DNA of 64,000 nucleotides, taken from contig NC_021182.1 in assembly GCF_000389635.1 (NCBI RefSeq), positions 1,302,001 to 1,366,000 of the forward strand, written 5' to 3'. The notes below the pieces were generated by a model that was not told the DNA's origin, made no database searches, and saw nothing but the letters and a program-made list of their open reading frames with translations. Both the position numbers and the translations under genes were made by a program. This document shows positions 54,414 through 64,000 of the stretch, one piece after another (the first letter of the stretch is position 1; each line of letters starts with the position of its first letter). Source of the DNA: Clostridium pasteurianum BC1. Lineage in GTDB: Bacteria; Bacillota; Clostridia; Clostridiales; Clostridiaceae.

Positions 54414-57400
54414 ATGAGTAAAAAAGCGATTGAAAAGAATGAAAAGATTGATGCCAAACTATCAATTCTAAAGGGAAAACCTATAGAAGATATATATTAC
54501 AAAAAGCATAATCTGGGAAATCTGCTCATTGAAGCAGCAGAAAGTAAAATTAATAATGGCATTTTATTTGTAAATGATGATTATAGTGAAGTTTACCTGT
54601 CTTATAAGGAAATTCTAGAAAGAGCTTATAAGGCATTGGGAGTTCTAGAAAAATCAGGAATTAAAAAAGGTGAATATGCCATATTCGTTATAGATGGGAA
54701 TATAGATTTTGTAATAAATTTTTGGGGATGCATATTAGGTGGAATTATACCTGTTCCCCTTACCCATCCAGCAGTTTTTACTGAGGGAAATGCAGCTGCA
54801 GATAAGATAATAAACATATGGAAACAGCTTAAAGAACCAGTGCTTATTGTAGATGAAAAGATGAAGGAAAACTATAATTCATTTAAGAACTCCTTGGAAC
54901 TGAAATCTATGAGGATACTAGGGACAGGAGAGATAAATAAAGGTGATAAAAAAGGCAGGCTTAATCTGGCTGAGGTTAAATCACCAGCTTTTATACAATT
55001 TAGTTCAGGAAGCACAAATACTCCAAAGGGAGTGGTGTTAACCCATGAAAATGTACTCATAAATGTTGAATCCATGGTAAAGGGAGTTAAATTATGCGCT
55101 GAGGATACCATAGTGAGCTGGATGCCCTTTAGTCATGATATGGGTCTAATAGGTTTTCATATTTTAGAGGTTGCTGTAGTGGCAAAAATTATTAATATGA
55201 CTACATTGAGCTTTATTAAGAATCCTATTTTATGGATGGATTTGATTTCAAAGCATAAGGGTACAGTAACCTGTTCTCCTAATTTTGGGTATAAGCTGTT
55301 ACTTAGCAGAATAAAGAAAGAGCATTTAGATTCCTGGGATTTAACCTCTTTAAGAGTTATTATAAATGGTGCTGAGCCAATTTCTACTTCATTAGTCAAT
55401 GTATTCTTAGATAGGCTTTCGGGCTGTGGTTTAAAGAGAACCAGCATGGTTCAGGCCTACGGTATGGCGGAAGCTTCTCTCACAATAAGCCTTTCACCTT
55501 TAGATAAAGATCCAATGCATCACAATTTGAGCAGAAAAATTATGGGAAAAGAATCAAAAGCAGTAGTAAATAAGGAAGGTGATCATGATTCAATTCTCAT
55601 TGCAGATTTAGGTTATGTAGTAGATGGGATGGAACTTAGAATTATTAATTCTGAAGGTGAGATTGTTCCTGAGAGAACTATAGGGGAAATACAAATTAAA
55701 GGTAGAAACATAACACCTGGATATCTAAATAATCCGCAGTTAAACAGTGAAGTTTTTAAAGAGGGCTGGTTTAATACCGGAGATATGGGATTTGTGGTAA
55801 ATAATCGTCTCAGCATTACAGGAAGAATGAAGGATATTATATTTGTCAATGGTCAAAATTTTTATGCTCATGATCTAGAAAACAGAATTGAAGCTTTAGA
55901 AGGAGTAGAGCCTGGGAAAATAGCTATTTGTGCATGGCAGGATGAAAAAGAAAACAGCGAAAAGGTAGCTCTTTTTTCAGGGCTAACTGCTAAGCTTGAA
56001 TTCCATTCTAAAATTATTGCATTTGTAAATGAAATAATGGGAATAAATATAGATTATTTAATCTTAGTTAAGGACATTCCAAAAACATCCAGTGGAAAAA
56101 TTAAGCGTTTTGCGCTGCTGGAAAACTTTAGAAATAACCAATATGATGATAATGTACATTCTGCTAAGGACTTACTCATTAATGAAAATAAAAATGATGA
56201 CAATAAAAGTAAAAATAAAATTGAAGAAAAAGAAATAACTTTAGAAAAAGATAATTATCTAAAAGCTATAAGGAATATTTGGGCTAAAGTACTGGAAATG
56301 CCTGAGGAAATTATTCCCTTTGATAAACCATTCCTTGCACTAGGGGGAAATTCAATTAAGGCAATACAATTACTAAATTATCTTGAAGAGGAGTTTAACA
56401 TTACTCTCAGTCATGACATATTGATTAAATGTTCTACTATTAATGAGATGAATGAATATTTAATTGTATTCCTTAAAGATAACAATTCAAAAGACTCAAT
56501 ATCAGAAAATAAAAATACAGAGAAGGAAATAAATTTACAGCAAAATAATGATTTAAATGCTCAAGATATAGCTGTAGTATCAATAGCTTGTCGTTTTCCA
56601 GGAGCAAAAAATTCGGAGGAATTCTGGAATAATTTAGCTAATGGAAAAAGCAGTATTACTGAAATACCTGATAACAGGTGGGATGTAAATAAATATTATA
56701 GTCCTGATGAAAAACAAGGTAAAACCTACTGCTATGCAGGAGGCTTTATAGATGATCCCTATGCCTTTGACGCTGAATTTTTTAACATCTCCAGGGAAGA
56801 GGCAGAGATTATGGACCCTCAGCAGCGTATTATGCTGGAACTTATTTATGAAGTTTTTGAAAATGCAGGCTATTCCAAAGAAGCTGTAGACGGAAAAAAT
56901 ATAGGTATATTTGCAGGTACAGGCACCAATAATTATTTTGAGTATCATCTTAATACCTTGAACATGAATAATATAAAGGAATTCAGCAGTTTTAACAATC
57001 TTTCAAAGGAGCAGAGAAGTTCCTTCATGGAGGAATGGAAAAATAGCTTTGGTTATACTGAAGATCACCCAAATCTATTAGTAGATAATATTTTAAATAT
57101 GGTAGCTGCAAGGGCCTCCCATGAATTTAATTTAAAGGGACCAAGCCTCACCATAGATACTGCCTGCTCATCTTCCCTAGTTACAATTCATATGGCTTGC
57201 GATGCTATAAAGAGAAGGGAATGTGAAATGGCTATAGCAGGAGGCATAAATCTTTTATTGACTCCTACACCCTATATATATTTCAGCAGTGCAGGGGCGT
57301 TGTCCAAAACAGGCCAGTCAAAGGTCTTTGATGCAGAAGCAGATGGATTTGTCCCAGGAGAAGGGGGCGGCCTAGTACTTTTAAAACCACTGAATAGAGC

Positions 57401-60400
57401 TATAGAAGACAAGGACAATATTTTGGCAGTTATTAAAGGCAGTGCAGTGAACAATGATGGCCATTCCATAGGAGTTATGGCACCAAACCCTGATGGGCAG
57501 AGAAGTGTAATAGAAGCCTTTTATAGAAAAAATGCTATAGATCCTAAAGAAATACAATATGTAGAAGCCCATGGTACAGGTACTAAGATAGGAGATCCTA
57601 GTGAAGTTAGAGCTATTGCTCAGGCCTTCAGCAAATGGAAACCTGAAAATCAATCCATTGCAATTGGTTCTGTAAAAGCTAATATTGGACACCTTTTAAA
57701 TGCAGCAGGAATTGCCAGTTTTATAAAGGTAGTTTTAGCATTAAAGAATAAGACAATACCACCTAATGTTAATCTGCATAAACCTAATCCAATGATTAAA
57801 TTTGCTGACACACCTTTTTACTTAACAGAAAATTCAAGGGAGTGGAAGGTAAGTGAAGAAGGTACCAGGAGAGCTGCAATTAATTCCTTTGGTTTCGGCG
57901 GTACAAATTGTCATATGCTTATGGAAGAAGCTCCTGAGAGCTTGGAAGCTGATTTAGTAGTGGAAACTCATCTACCTAAACAGGTTTTATGTTTAACAGC
58001 TCATACAGAAGAAGCTCTAAGAGAAAGAATATCAGATTTATCTGCATTTTTAAAAGAGCATGAAGACTATTCTTTGGAGGATATTTGCTATACGGAAAAT
58101 AGCAGAAATACGGCTTTAAAACATAGATGCAGTGTTATTTCAGCTTCTGTGAAGGAATTAATTGAAAAATTAGATAAACTTATTTTAGAAAATAGTGCTG
58201 TAGAAAAATCACCTAAGGTGGCATTAATGTTTACAGGTCAGGGCTGCCAATATGTTGGAATGGCAAGAGCGTTGTATAGTGTAATTCCAGAGCTTAAAAA
58301 ATATGTGGATATGTGTTCAGAAGCTTTTTATCCTTATGTTGGTGAAAAAATAACAGATTTAATATATGGACAAAATGCAGATGAGAAAATCCTGGCACAG
58401 ACTAATATTACTCAGCCAGTAGTATTTACTCTTGATTATTCCATTGGAAGACTTCTCATGGACCTAGGAGTTAAACCGGCCTGTGTCCTTGGACATAGCG
58501 TGGGAGAATGGGCGGCTGCATGTATTGCAGGAGTTGTGGAACTTAAAGCTGCAGCAAAAATAGTTTCTGCCAGAGGTAAATTAATGAATGATTTAAAAAT
58601 ACCTGGGGCTATGGCAGCAGTATTTATTACTGGAGATAAGCTTGAAGCTTTAATAAAGAATTTTAATAAAGAGGTTTGGATAGCAGCCTACAACGGAAAT
58701 CATCAGGTCATATCTGGAACTGCAGAAAGTGTAGATGAATTTATAGGCATACTGGAAAAGAATAATATTGTGTGCAAAAAGCTTAAGGTTTCACAGGCCT
58801 TTCATACACCACTTATGAGGCCTATGCTTAGAGAGTTTCAAGCTGAACTGGAAGGTATAGAGTTTAAAGAGCCTAGTATACCCATAGTATCCAATATAAC
58901 TGCTGGATTTATGGAAAAGCCTGTAGAAATTCAGTATTGGCTAAAGCATATATTGAGTCCCGTTAAATTCGAGCAGAGTATTAAATTTATTAAAAGTAAA
59001 GGAATAAACACTTTTGTGGAGGCAGGACCGGATAAAACCTTAACAGGTATGGCTAGTGCGGTTCTATTGGGAAGTAGCTCCAATATTTTACCTATGGTTA
59101 ACCGAAAAAAAGATAATTGGGAAGTGCTGCTTGAAACTATTGGAAAATTGTATTCTATAGGTGTGAAAATAAATTGGGAATTATTTTATAAGAATTTTAC
59201 TCACAAAAGAGTTAAATTACCTGGGTATCCTTTCCAAGGAAAGAGTTACGGCCCTAAATTTGGGAATAGAAGCTCAAATTATGGTATGGCAGATAAATGG
59301 TTTTATAAATGGCAGTGGCAGGAAGAGGTAAATATACCACAGGAGAAAATAGAAGAGGGAGCAGTAATAATTTTTAATGACCCTAAGGGTATAGGCAGTG
59401 AGCTGTCAAAGAGGTTTAGTGAGGCTGTTAATCCTGTTTATTTTGTAGAAGCAGGAGAAGAATTTAAATATGATGGTAAAAATAATTTTGTTATAAATCC
59501 AAGCAAAAAAGATGATTATGATAACATCATAAAAAATTTATCTCACAAGCTATCTCTTATTATACATCTTTGGAACTTACCTTATAGTGATTTTAATGAG
59601 GAAGCTATTACTTCTTCAAAGGATAACTTCCTATATGAAAGCTTATACAGCGTATTTAACATTGCACAGGCTGTTAAAGCAGAAGTAAAAAATAATATAA
59701 GCTTCATTGTAGTTACGGATAGAGCTCAGTTAATTAATGAAAAACATGCTGCTATGGGGCCACATCAAAGCTTAGCAGCAGTATTGGCACAAGCTATAGA
59801 TGAAGATAATACAAATATTAATTCTCAGATAATTGATATAGATATTAAGGAATATATAAATACTCTAGAAATTGGAGATAAACTTTTTATTGAATTTAAT
59901 AAAAAAGTAGATCCAGAGGGAATTTCAGTAATAAGAGATAATAAAAGTTTTGTGCGTAAATTAGAACGCTTTAAAGCTTCTGGAGATAAATTAAAGATAA
60001 ATCAAGGAGAAACCTATTTAATAACTGGAGGAACGAGTCCACTAGGTGGTGATCTTGCCAAGGAATTGGCAAAACAGGCCAATATAAATTTAATATTAAC
60101 AGGAAGAAGTGCCCTGCCAGAAAGAGAGCAGTGGGAAGAAAATGTTCACAGTAATGAGATAAAGGAAAAAATTAACTTAATATTGGATTTAGAAAAGCTT
60201 GGAGCAAAGGTATTATATGCTTCTGTAGATGTAACCAACAAAGCTGAAATGGAAAAGTTAGTAAGTAAAATTAACGATCAGTATGGAAATATACAAGGTG
60301 TAGTTCATGCAGCAGGAGTACTTGATTATTCCTCATTTAAATTACTGAATAAAAATGTAGATATACTGAAAAAAGTATTTGCTCCAAAGGTACAGGGTAC

Positions 60401-63400
60401 AGTTATAACAGATTTAGTTACAAGAAAAGAACCTCTAAAATTCTTTACTATGATATCTTCTGTATCCGCTTCCAAAAAGAAATGGTCACAAGGTCTTGGT
60501 GAATATGCAGCTGCCAATTCCTTTCTCAATGCTTATACAAATTACAGAAATAGTATAGGAGCAGAGGGCAAAACTATAGCCATCAACTATTCTCTTTGGG
60601 ATAACAAGGGAATGGGAGCTGTGTTTGGAGAATCAACTGCAAGTGCTATAAAGGCACAGGGATTAAAGCCACTTTCACCAGAAAAAGCAGCTAAGGCTTT
60701 TATAGAAGCTATTGCTGTAAAGGGAGAAAGTAATATTCATATAATAGACTTATTAAAAGAAAATATTGTAGAAAAGGTTCAGAACACAGATAGATCTGAA
60801 CAGGTTACAGCAGCTGAACACAGAGAGGTATCCTATTTAGAAGCTAAGGAAGTGAAGAATACTGTTTATCAGGTTATAGGCAAACAATTAGAGATACCAG
60901 CGGAGGAGCTTGATATAGGTACAAACTTTCTAGAACTTGGTTTAGATTCATTAGGAGCTATAAAGGTAATAGAAAAGCTCAGCAAGGCATTAAAGGTGGA
61001 GTTATATCCTACAATTATTTTTGAATATCAAACTCCAGAGGCACTTGGAAATTATATAGAGAATTCCTATTTTAAAATTGATCATACCAGCAGGGTAAAA
61101 AATATTAATGAAGCAGAAGATAAAAAAATAGAGGATATAGCTATTATAGGAATTTCACTGAGAATACCTGGGGCAGACACTTTAGAAAAATATTGGAATA
61201 TTTTAGAAAAGGGCATAGTAACTATAGGGCAGGTTCCTGAAGAACGCTGGTCGATTGAAGATGAATATAGTCCAGACAAAGACGTTTCAAATACTTCCTA
61301 TTCTAAATATGGAGGATTTATTGATAAAGTCTATGACTTTGACCCTGTATTCTTTGGTATTTCTCCAAAGGAAGCAGAGGCTATGGATCCACAGCAAAGA
61401 CTGTTTTTGGAAGTGGCCTTTGAAGCCCTTCAGGAAGCTGGTTATGGTGGAAAATATAGAACGGAGAACATAGGAGTTTTTGTAGGAGCAGAGCAGAATA
61501 ACTATATGGAGCATTTTAGCAACTACAGAAACTATGAAATATTAAAAGACAAATTTGAAAAAAGTAAATGGTTCAGCGGTATGCCTTCAAGAGATAAGAA
61601 AAATGTAATAGATACTTTGATAAAGGTATTGAAACCAGCAGAATTAAAGGCAGACGCAGTGCCTGGAAATGGATTAAACGAAATAGCAGCCAGAGTAAGT
61701 CATTGTCTTAACATTATGGGACCAAGTCTTGTAATTAATACAGCCTGCTCATCTTCTCTGGTAGCACTGCATATGGCCTGCGAAAGTATAAAAACAAAAC
61801 AAAGTGATATGGCCATTGTAGGTGGAGTAAATCTCAACTTAAGCTCCATACCATTTATATCCATGAGCCGATTAAGTGCCATATCCACCTCAGGTGAATG
61901 TCGTCCTTTTGATAAAGGGGCAGATGGAATGATTTTATCCGAAGGAGTAAGTGCCATAGTCATTAAGCCTCTGCAAAAGGCTTTAAAGGATGGAGATAAT
62001 ATCTACGCAACCATAAAGGGATCTGCAATTAACAATGATGGACATTCTCAGGGAATAACGGCTCCAAGGCCACAAGGACAAGCTAAAGCCGTAGAAAATG
62101 CATATAGAAATTCAGGAGTTAATCCTGAGACAGTATCCTATATAGAAACTCATGGAACAGGTACACCTCTGGGAGATCCTATAGAAGTTGAGGGAATGAC
62201 AAAGGCCTTCAGGTTATTTACTGATAAAAAAGACTTTTGCGGCATAGGTTCTGTGAAATCTTCCCTAGGTCATATGTTAGCAGCCTCTGGCCTTGTAAGC
62301 TTAATTAAAGTAGTGCTTGCCATGAAGAATAAAAAATTGCCTTACACTGTTAATTATGAAGCTCCAAATGCAAATATTAATTTCAAGGAAACACCTTTCT
62401 TTGTGGTAGGTGGAGAAACCAGACAGTGGCAGTCGGATGGTAAAAATCCTTTAAGAGCAGGAGTAAATGCCTTTGGCTTTGGTGGAACAAATGCACATAT
62501 TGTTCTTGAGGAAGCACCGGTAAGTGAGTACAAGAGGCCAGAAGATAAAAATGTTAATTTCCATCTTCTTCAGCTCACAGGAAGAAATGAAGCTGTAATA
62601 AAGGATATTGCAAAAAGACTGAAGCAGCATATAGAAACAAATCCAGAGATAGATCTCTCTTCTATATGTGTTACTATGAATGACAGTCAAAAACAATTAG
62701 CACATAAAAGTGCTTTAGTAGCAGAGTCCAAAGAAATTTTGTTGAAATTATTAAGTAATGTTCAACAGGGGAAAGAAGAAGAGGGAATTTATAATGGGAA
62801 AGCCAATCCTAATAGAGAAACTACCTGTCACTTATTATTAGATGGCACTCTGTTTATAAGTGAAGCTGAAATTGAAAAATTGAAAAATAGATTTGAAGCT
62901 TTTAATAAATGTTATGGTGAATGTGAGAGAGAATTTAAAAACATAGAAATTACAAAAGATATAAATGAAGAAATAAAAGAAAAAATAAAGATATTTTCTA
63001 TTGAATATACCCTAGGCTGTGTTTTTGCAGATTTGCAAATGAACATTGAAAGTATAATTGCAAAGGGAGCTGGAATATTAAGCAGTGCAGTATTAATAGG
63101 AGAGCTTAGTATTAAAGAGGCTATGATTTTAATAGTGAATAATTTTAATTATGAAGATAAATTTAGCACTGATAATGATAATAGAAAGGTATATTTTAAC
63201 TGTGCTGTGGTGACTTCTTTAGGGATATTTAATAATAATGAGGATAAATTTTCATTTATAAAAACCATATTAAGTACAAACAAAGTATATGATAAACTAA
63301 ATAACATTCTAAAAAGAAATGAAGTAATACTATATTTGGGAAGTTACGAATTAATGAAAAAAGAAATTTCTAAGCTAAATATTGGAGAAGTATTTTTACA

Positions 63401-63809
63401 ATTAAATATTAAAGCACATACTGAAGACACAGAGAAAGAAATCTTAACCTTACTAGCTAAAATATATACCTTTGGTGCAGCATATAATCCTAGAAATGTT
63501 TACCCAGCATATGTTCCTAAGGCTGCCTTACCAACTTATCCCTTTGAAAATTCCACCTATAAGGTATCCTTCCAGGAAAATCTGGAGCAGTATGATGAAA
63601 TTAATGAAATGGGAAGTAAGAATATTATTACAGAAGAAGATGTAAGGGATGACAAAATCATGAATTATAAAATTGCAATGGAGTCTGCAGATTCTCTAAA
63701 TTTAATGAAAATTATTGACAGCACAGAGCTTAGCAGGAATGAAAAGCAGGAATCTTATGAAAGTCTTAGTGATGATTTTAAGATTAATCAGATATTTGAG
63801 GAACAATAA
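54414..63809 (+). CDS. Hybrid FAAL-PKS megasynthase: FAAL-ACP-KS-AT-KR-ACP-KS-AT0
   Basis: A 3131-residue synthase. Domains with rough residues: fatty acyl-AMP ligase (30-570, FSSGSTNTPKGVVLTHENV, WMPFSHDMGLIG); ACP (600-680, GGNSIKA); KS1 (715-1172, Cys in DTACSSS, His in EAHGTGT and NIGHL); AT (1270-1580, GHSVGE with the nucleophile Ser, AFHTPL, malonyl-type); KR (1640-2070, TGGTSPLGG, Tyr in GEYAAANS); ACP (2130-2205, GLDSLGA); KS2 (2240-2700, NTACSSS, ETHGTGT, SLGHML); and a decayed acyltransferase (2810-3050). In the last, the GHSxGE region reads AKGAGI, with no serine or histidine, but the post-AT linker LPTYPFENSTY survives. The protein ends in a charged tail of about 75 residues that may be a docking element. 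The FAAL activates a fatty acid as its adenylate and loads the first ACP, giving one ketoreduced malonyl extension. ATG 54414 follows GGAGGAAG. Confidence 0.92.
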   Translation: MSKKAIEKNEKIDAKLSILKGKPIEDIYYKKHNLGNLLIEAAESKINNGILFVNDDYSEVYLSYKEILERAYKALGVLEKSGIKKGEYAIFVIDGNIDFVINFWGCILGGIIPVPLTHPAVFTEGNAAADKIINIWKQLKEPVLIVDEKMKENYNSFKNSLELKSMRILGTGEINKGDKKGRLNLAEVKSPAFIQFSSGSTNTPKGVVLTHENVLINVESMVKGVKLCAEDTIVSWMPFSHDMGLIGFHILEVAVVAKIINMTTLSFIKNPILWMDLISKHKGTVTCSPNFGYKLLLSRIKKEHLDSWDLTSLRVIINGAEPISTSLVNVFLDRLSGCGLKRTSMVQAYGMAEASLTISLSPLDKDPMHHNLSRKIMGKESKAVVNKEGDHDSILIADLGYVVDGMELRIINSEGEIVPERTIGEIQIKGRNITPGYLNNPQLNSEVFKEGWFNTGDMGFVVNNRLSITGRMKDIIFVNGQNFYAHDLENRIEALEGVEPGKIAICAWQDEKENSEKVALFSGLTAKLEFHSKIIAFVNEIMGINIDYLILVKDIPKTSSGKIKRFALLENFRNNQYDDNVHSAKDLLINENKNDDNKSKNKIEEKEITLEKDNYLKAIRNIWAKVLEMPEEIIPFDKPFLALGGNSIKAIQLLNYLEEEFNITLSHDILIKCSTINEMNEYLIVFLKDNNSKDSISENKNTEKEINLQQNNDLNAQDIAVVSIACRFPGAKNSEEFWNNLANGKSSITEIPDNRWDVNKYYSPDEKQGKTYCYAGGFIDDPYAFDAEFFNISREEAEIMDPQQRIMLELIYEVFENAGYSKEAVDGKNIGIFAGTGTNNYFEYHLNTLNMNNIKEFSSFNNLSKEQRSSFMEEWKNSFGYTEDHPNLLVDNILNMVAARASHEFNLKGPSLTIDTACSSSLVTIHMACDAIKRRECEMAIAGGINLLLTPTPYIYFSSAGALSKTGQSKVFDAEADGFVPGEGGGLVLLKPLNRAIEDKDNILAVIKGSAVNNDGHSIGVMAPNPDGQRSVIEAFYRKNAIDPKEIQYVEAHGTGTKIGDPSEVRAIAQAFSKWKPENQSIAIGSVKANIGHLLNAAGIASFIKVVLALKNKTIPPNVNLHKPNPMIKFADTPFYLTENSREWKVSEEGTRRAAINSFGFGGTNCHMLMEEAPESLEADLVVETHLPKQVLCLTAHTEEALRERISDLSAFLKEHEDYSLEDICYTENSRNTALKHRCSVISASVKELIEKLDKLILENSAVEKSPKVALMFTGQGCQYVGMARALYSVIPELKKYVDMCSEAFYPYVGEKITDLIYGQNADEKILAQTNITQPVVFTLDYSIGRLLMDLGVKPACVLGHSVGEWAAACIAGVVELKAAAKIVSARGKLMNDLKIPGAMAAVFITGDKLEALIKNFNKEVWIAAYNGNHQVISGTAESVDEFIGILEKNNIVCKKLKVSQAFHTPLMRPMLREFQAELEGIEFKEPSIPIVSNITAGFMEKPVEIQYWLKHILSPVKFEQSIKFIKSKGINTFVEAGPDKTLTGMASAVLLGSSSNILPMVNRKKDNWEVLLETIGKLYSIGVKINWELFYKNFTHKRVKLPGYPFQGKSYGPKFGNRSSNYGMADKWFYKWQWQEEVNIPQEKIEEGAVIIFNDPKGIGSELSKRFSEAVNPVYFVEAGEEFKYDGKNNFVINPSKKDDYDNIIKNLSHKLSLIIHLWNLPYSDFNEEAITSSKDNFLYESLYSVFNIAQAVKAEVKNNISFIVVTDRAQLINEKHAAMGPHQSLAAVLAQAIDEDNTNINSQIIDIDIKEYINTLEIGDKLFIEFNKKVDPEGISVIRDNKSFVRKLERFKASGDKLKINQGETYLITGGTSPLGGDLAKELAKQANINLILTGRSALPEREQWEENVHSNEIKEKINLILDLEKLGAKVLYASVDVTNKAEMEKLVSKINDQYGNIQGVVHAAGVLDYSSFKLLNKNVDILKKVFAPKVQGTVITDLVTRKEPLKFFTMISSVSASKKKWSQGLGEYAAANSFLNAYTNYRNSIGAEGKTIAINYSLWDNKGMGAVFGESTASAIKAQGLKPLSPEKAAKAFIEAIAVKGESNIHIIDLLKENIVEKVQNTDRSEQVTAAEHREVSYLEAKEVKNTVYQVIGKQLEIPAEELDIGTNFLELGLDSLGAIKVIEKLSKALKVELYPTIIFEYQTPEALGNYIENSYFKIDHTSRVKNINEAEDKKIEDIAIIGISLRIPGADTLEKYWNILEKGIVTIGQVPEERWSIEDEYSPDKDVSNTSYSKYGGFIDKVYDFDPVFFGISPKEAEAMDPQQRLFLEVAFEALQEAGYGGKYRTENIGVFVGAEQNNYMEHFSNYRNYEILKDKFEKSKWFSGMPSRDKKNVIDTLIKVLKPAELKADAVPGNGLNEIAARVSHCLNIMGPSLVINTACSSSLVALHMACESIKTKQSDMAIVGGVNLNLSSIPFISMSRLSAISTSGECRPFDKGADGMILSEGVSAIVIKPLQKALKDGDNIYATIKGSAINNDGHSQGITAPRPQGQAKAVENAYRNSGVNPETVSYIETHGTGTPLGDPIEVEGMTKAFRLFTDKKDFCGIGSVKSSLGHMLAASGLVSLIKVVLAMKNKKLPYTVNYEAPNANINFKETPFFVVGGETRQWQSDGKNPLRAGVNAFGFGGTNAHIVLEEAPVSEYKRPEDKNVNFHLLQLTGRNEAVIKDIAKRLKQHIETNPEIDLSSICVTMNDSQKQLAHKSALVAESKEILLKLLSNVQQGKEEEGIYNGKANPNRETTCHLLLDGTLFISEAEIEKLKNRFEAFNKCYGECEREFKNIEITKDINEEIKEKIKIFSIEYTLGCVFADLQMNIESIIAKGAGILSSAVLIGELSIKEAMILIVNNFNYEDKFSTDNDNRKVYFNCAVVTSLGIFNNNEDKFSFIKTILSTNKVYDKLNNILKRNEVILYLGSYELMKKEISKLNIGEVFLQLNIKAHTEDTEKEILTLLAKIYTFGAAYNPRNVYPAYVPKAALPTYPFENSTYKVSFQENLEQYDEINEMGSKNIITEEDVRDDKIMNYKIAMESADSLNLMKIIDSTELSRNEKQESYESLSDDFKINQIFEEQ

Positions 63810-63910
63810 ATCAAAATTTATGTCTATCTTATTTTTGGAGAAATGAGAATATTACAGTGACTAGTTATTTCTTTGATGATGCCTAAATAAAGACTAGAGA
63901 ATACCATATA

Positions 63911-63962
63911 TCTGAAATAAATAACTGCCGCCAGTGGACTGGATAATTATTTATTTCAGATG
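63911..63962 (+). repeat. Hairpin before the next cluster gene
   Basis: ATCTGAAATAAATAA pairs with TTATTTATTTCAGAT around CTGCCGCCAGTGGACTGG. Its middle resembles part of the R4 repeat (ATAAC-GCCGC-CAG..GGATAAT). It lies between the PKS stop and the next start. Confidence 0.6.
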
Positions 63963-63985
63963 CATTAAAATGAGGGGTGAAGGGT

Positions 63986-64000
63986 TTGGATAATATACTA
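63986..64000 (+). CDS. Probable start of the next cluster gene (partial)
   Basis: GAGGGGTGA (63972-63980) is followed five bases later by TTG, opening a frame MDNIL that runs off the window. An upstream ATG at 63970 ends in TAA at once. The same strand and close spacing suggest another synthase or tailoring gene. Confidence 0.4.

Noticed and set aside
57272-57692. Antisense ORFs in the KS1 region (and similar ones throughout 54.6-62.7 kb)
   Set aside because: They mirror conserved PKS motifs on the opposite strand and have no ribosome binding sites.
54414-63809. Classification as a trans-AT PKS
   Set aside because: The first module has a full cis acyltransferase with GHSVGE and AFHTPL; only the second AT has decayed.
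1-64000. CRISPR array, rRNA operon, complete insertion sequence or prophage
   Set aside because: No regularly spaced repeats with unique spacers, no rRNA motifs, no transposase or phage structural genes were seen.

Overview
The window reads as chromosome of a low-GC, spore-forming anaerobe of the genus Clostridium or a close relative. The evidence is strong AT bias, purine-rich GGAGG-type ribosome binding sites, two T-box leaders, a SleB-type cortex hydrolase, a BclA-like spore-surface domain, DUF815 and DUF2325 proteins, and many HD-GYP and two-component proteins. No species is claimed.

Layout. 1-3.1 kb: a small membrane protein with an OmpR-type response regulator and histidine kinase. 3.3-4.9 kb: a membrane ferredoxin carrying two covalent-FMN domains. 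5.2-6.5 kb: a broken sigma-factor remnant and a diacylglycerol glycosyltransferase. 6.8-11.4 kb: an MFS carrier, a PAP2 phosphatase and a second two-component pair that is flanked by copies of one structured repeat. 11.6-13.6 kb: a YgiQ radical SAM protein, then a mosaic palindromic repeat about 420 bp long. 14.4-21.5 kb: housekeeping genes (sleB-like, T-box-controlled cysE, queG, plsC, nth, a ClC channel, a CPA2 antiporter). 22-30.8 kb: DUF2325/HD-GYP, LemA/TPM, GAF/HD-GYP, M42 peptidase and a VanW-family protein. 30.9-38.5 kb: tRNA-Leu(CAG), then a possible island (macrolide-type glycosyltransferase, permuted papain-like amidase, Fe3+/phosphonate-type ABC importer) bracketed by two copies of one terminator hairpin. 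38.5-45.5 kb: two spore-surface-like proteins, a DUF815 ATPase, T-box-controlled ilvB-ilvN, a universal stress protein and a nitroreductase.

46.2 kb to the right edge is the most notable part: a hybrid NRPS/PKS cluster that runs off the window. It encodes a type II thioesterase, a 1944-residue NRPS (PCP-C-PCP-A-C-SDR), an MFS exporter and a 3131-residue FAAL-ACP-KS-AT-KR-ACP-KS-AT0 megasynthase. A fatty acid is probably adenylated by the FAAL domain, extended once with malonyl-CoA and ketoreduced, and passed on. The NRPS adenylation domain carries a serine-type specificity code. Unusual points are the adenylation domain placed after its carrier protein with none behind it, a FabG-like reductase fused to the NRPS C-terminus, and a second acyltransferase that has lost its catalytic serine motif. 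The expected product class is a serine-containing lipopeptide/polyketide; this is inference.

Several intergenic repeat families recur, some as inverted copies 13 to 41 kb apart. They are listed separately because no gene call explains them.
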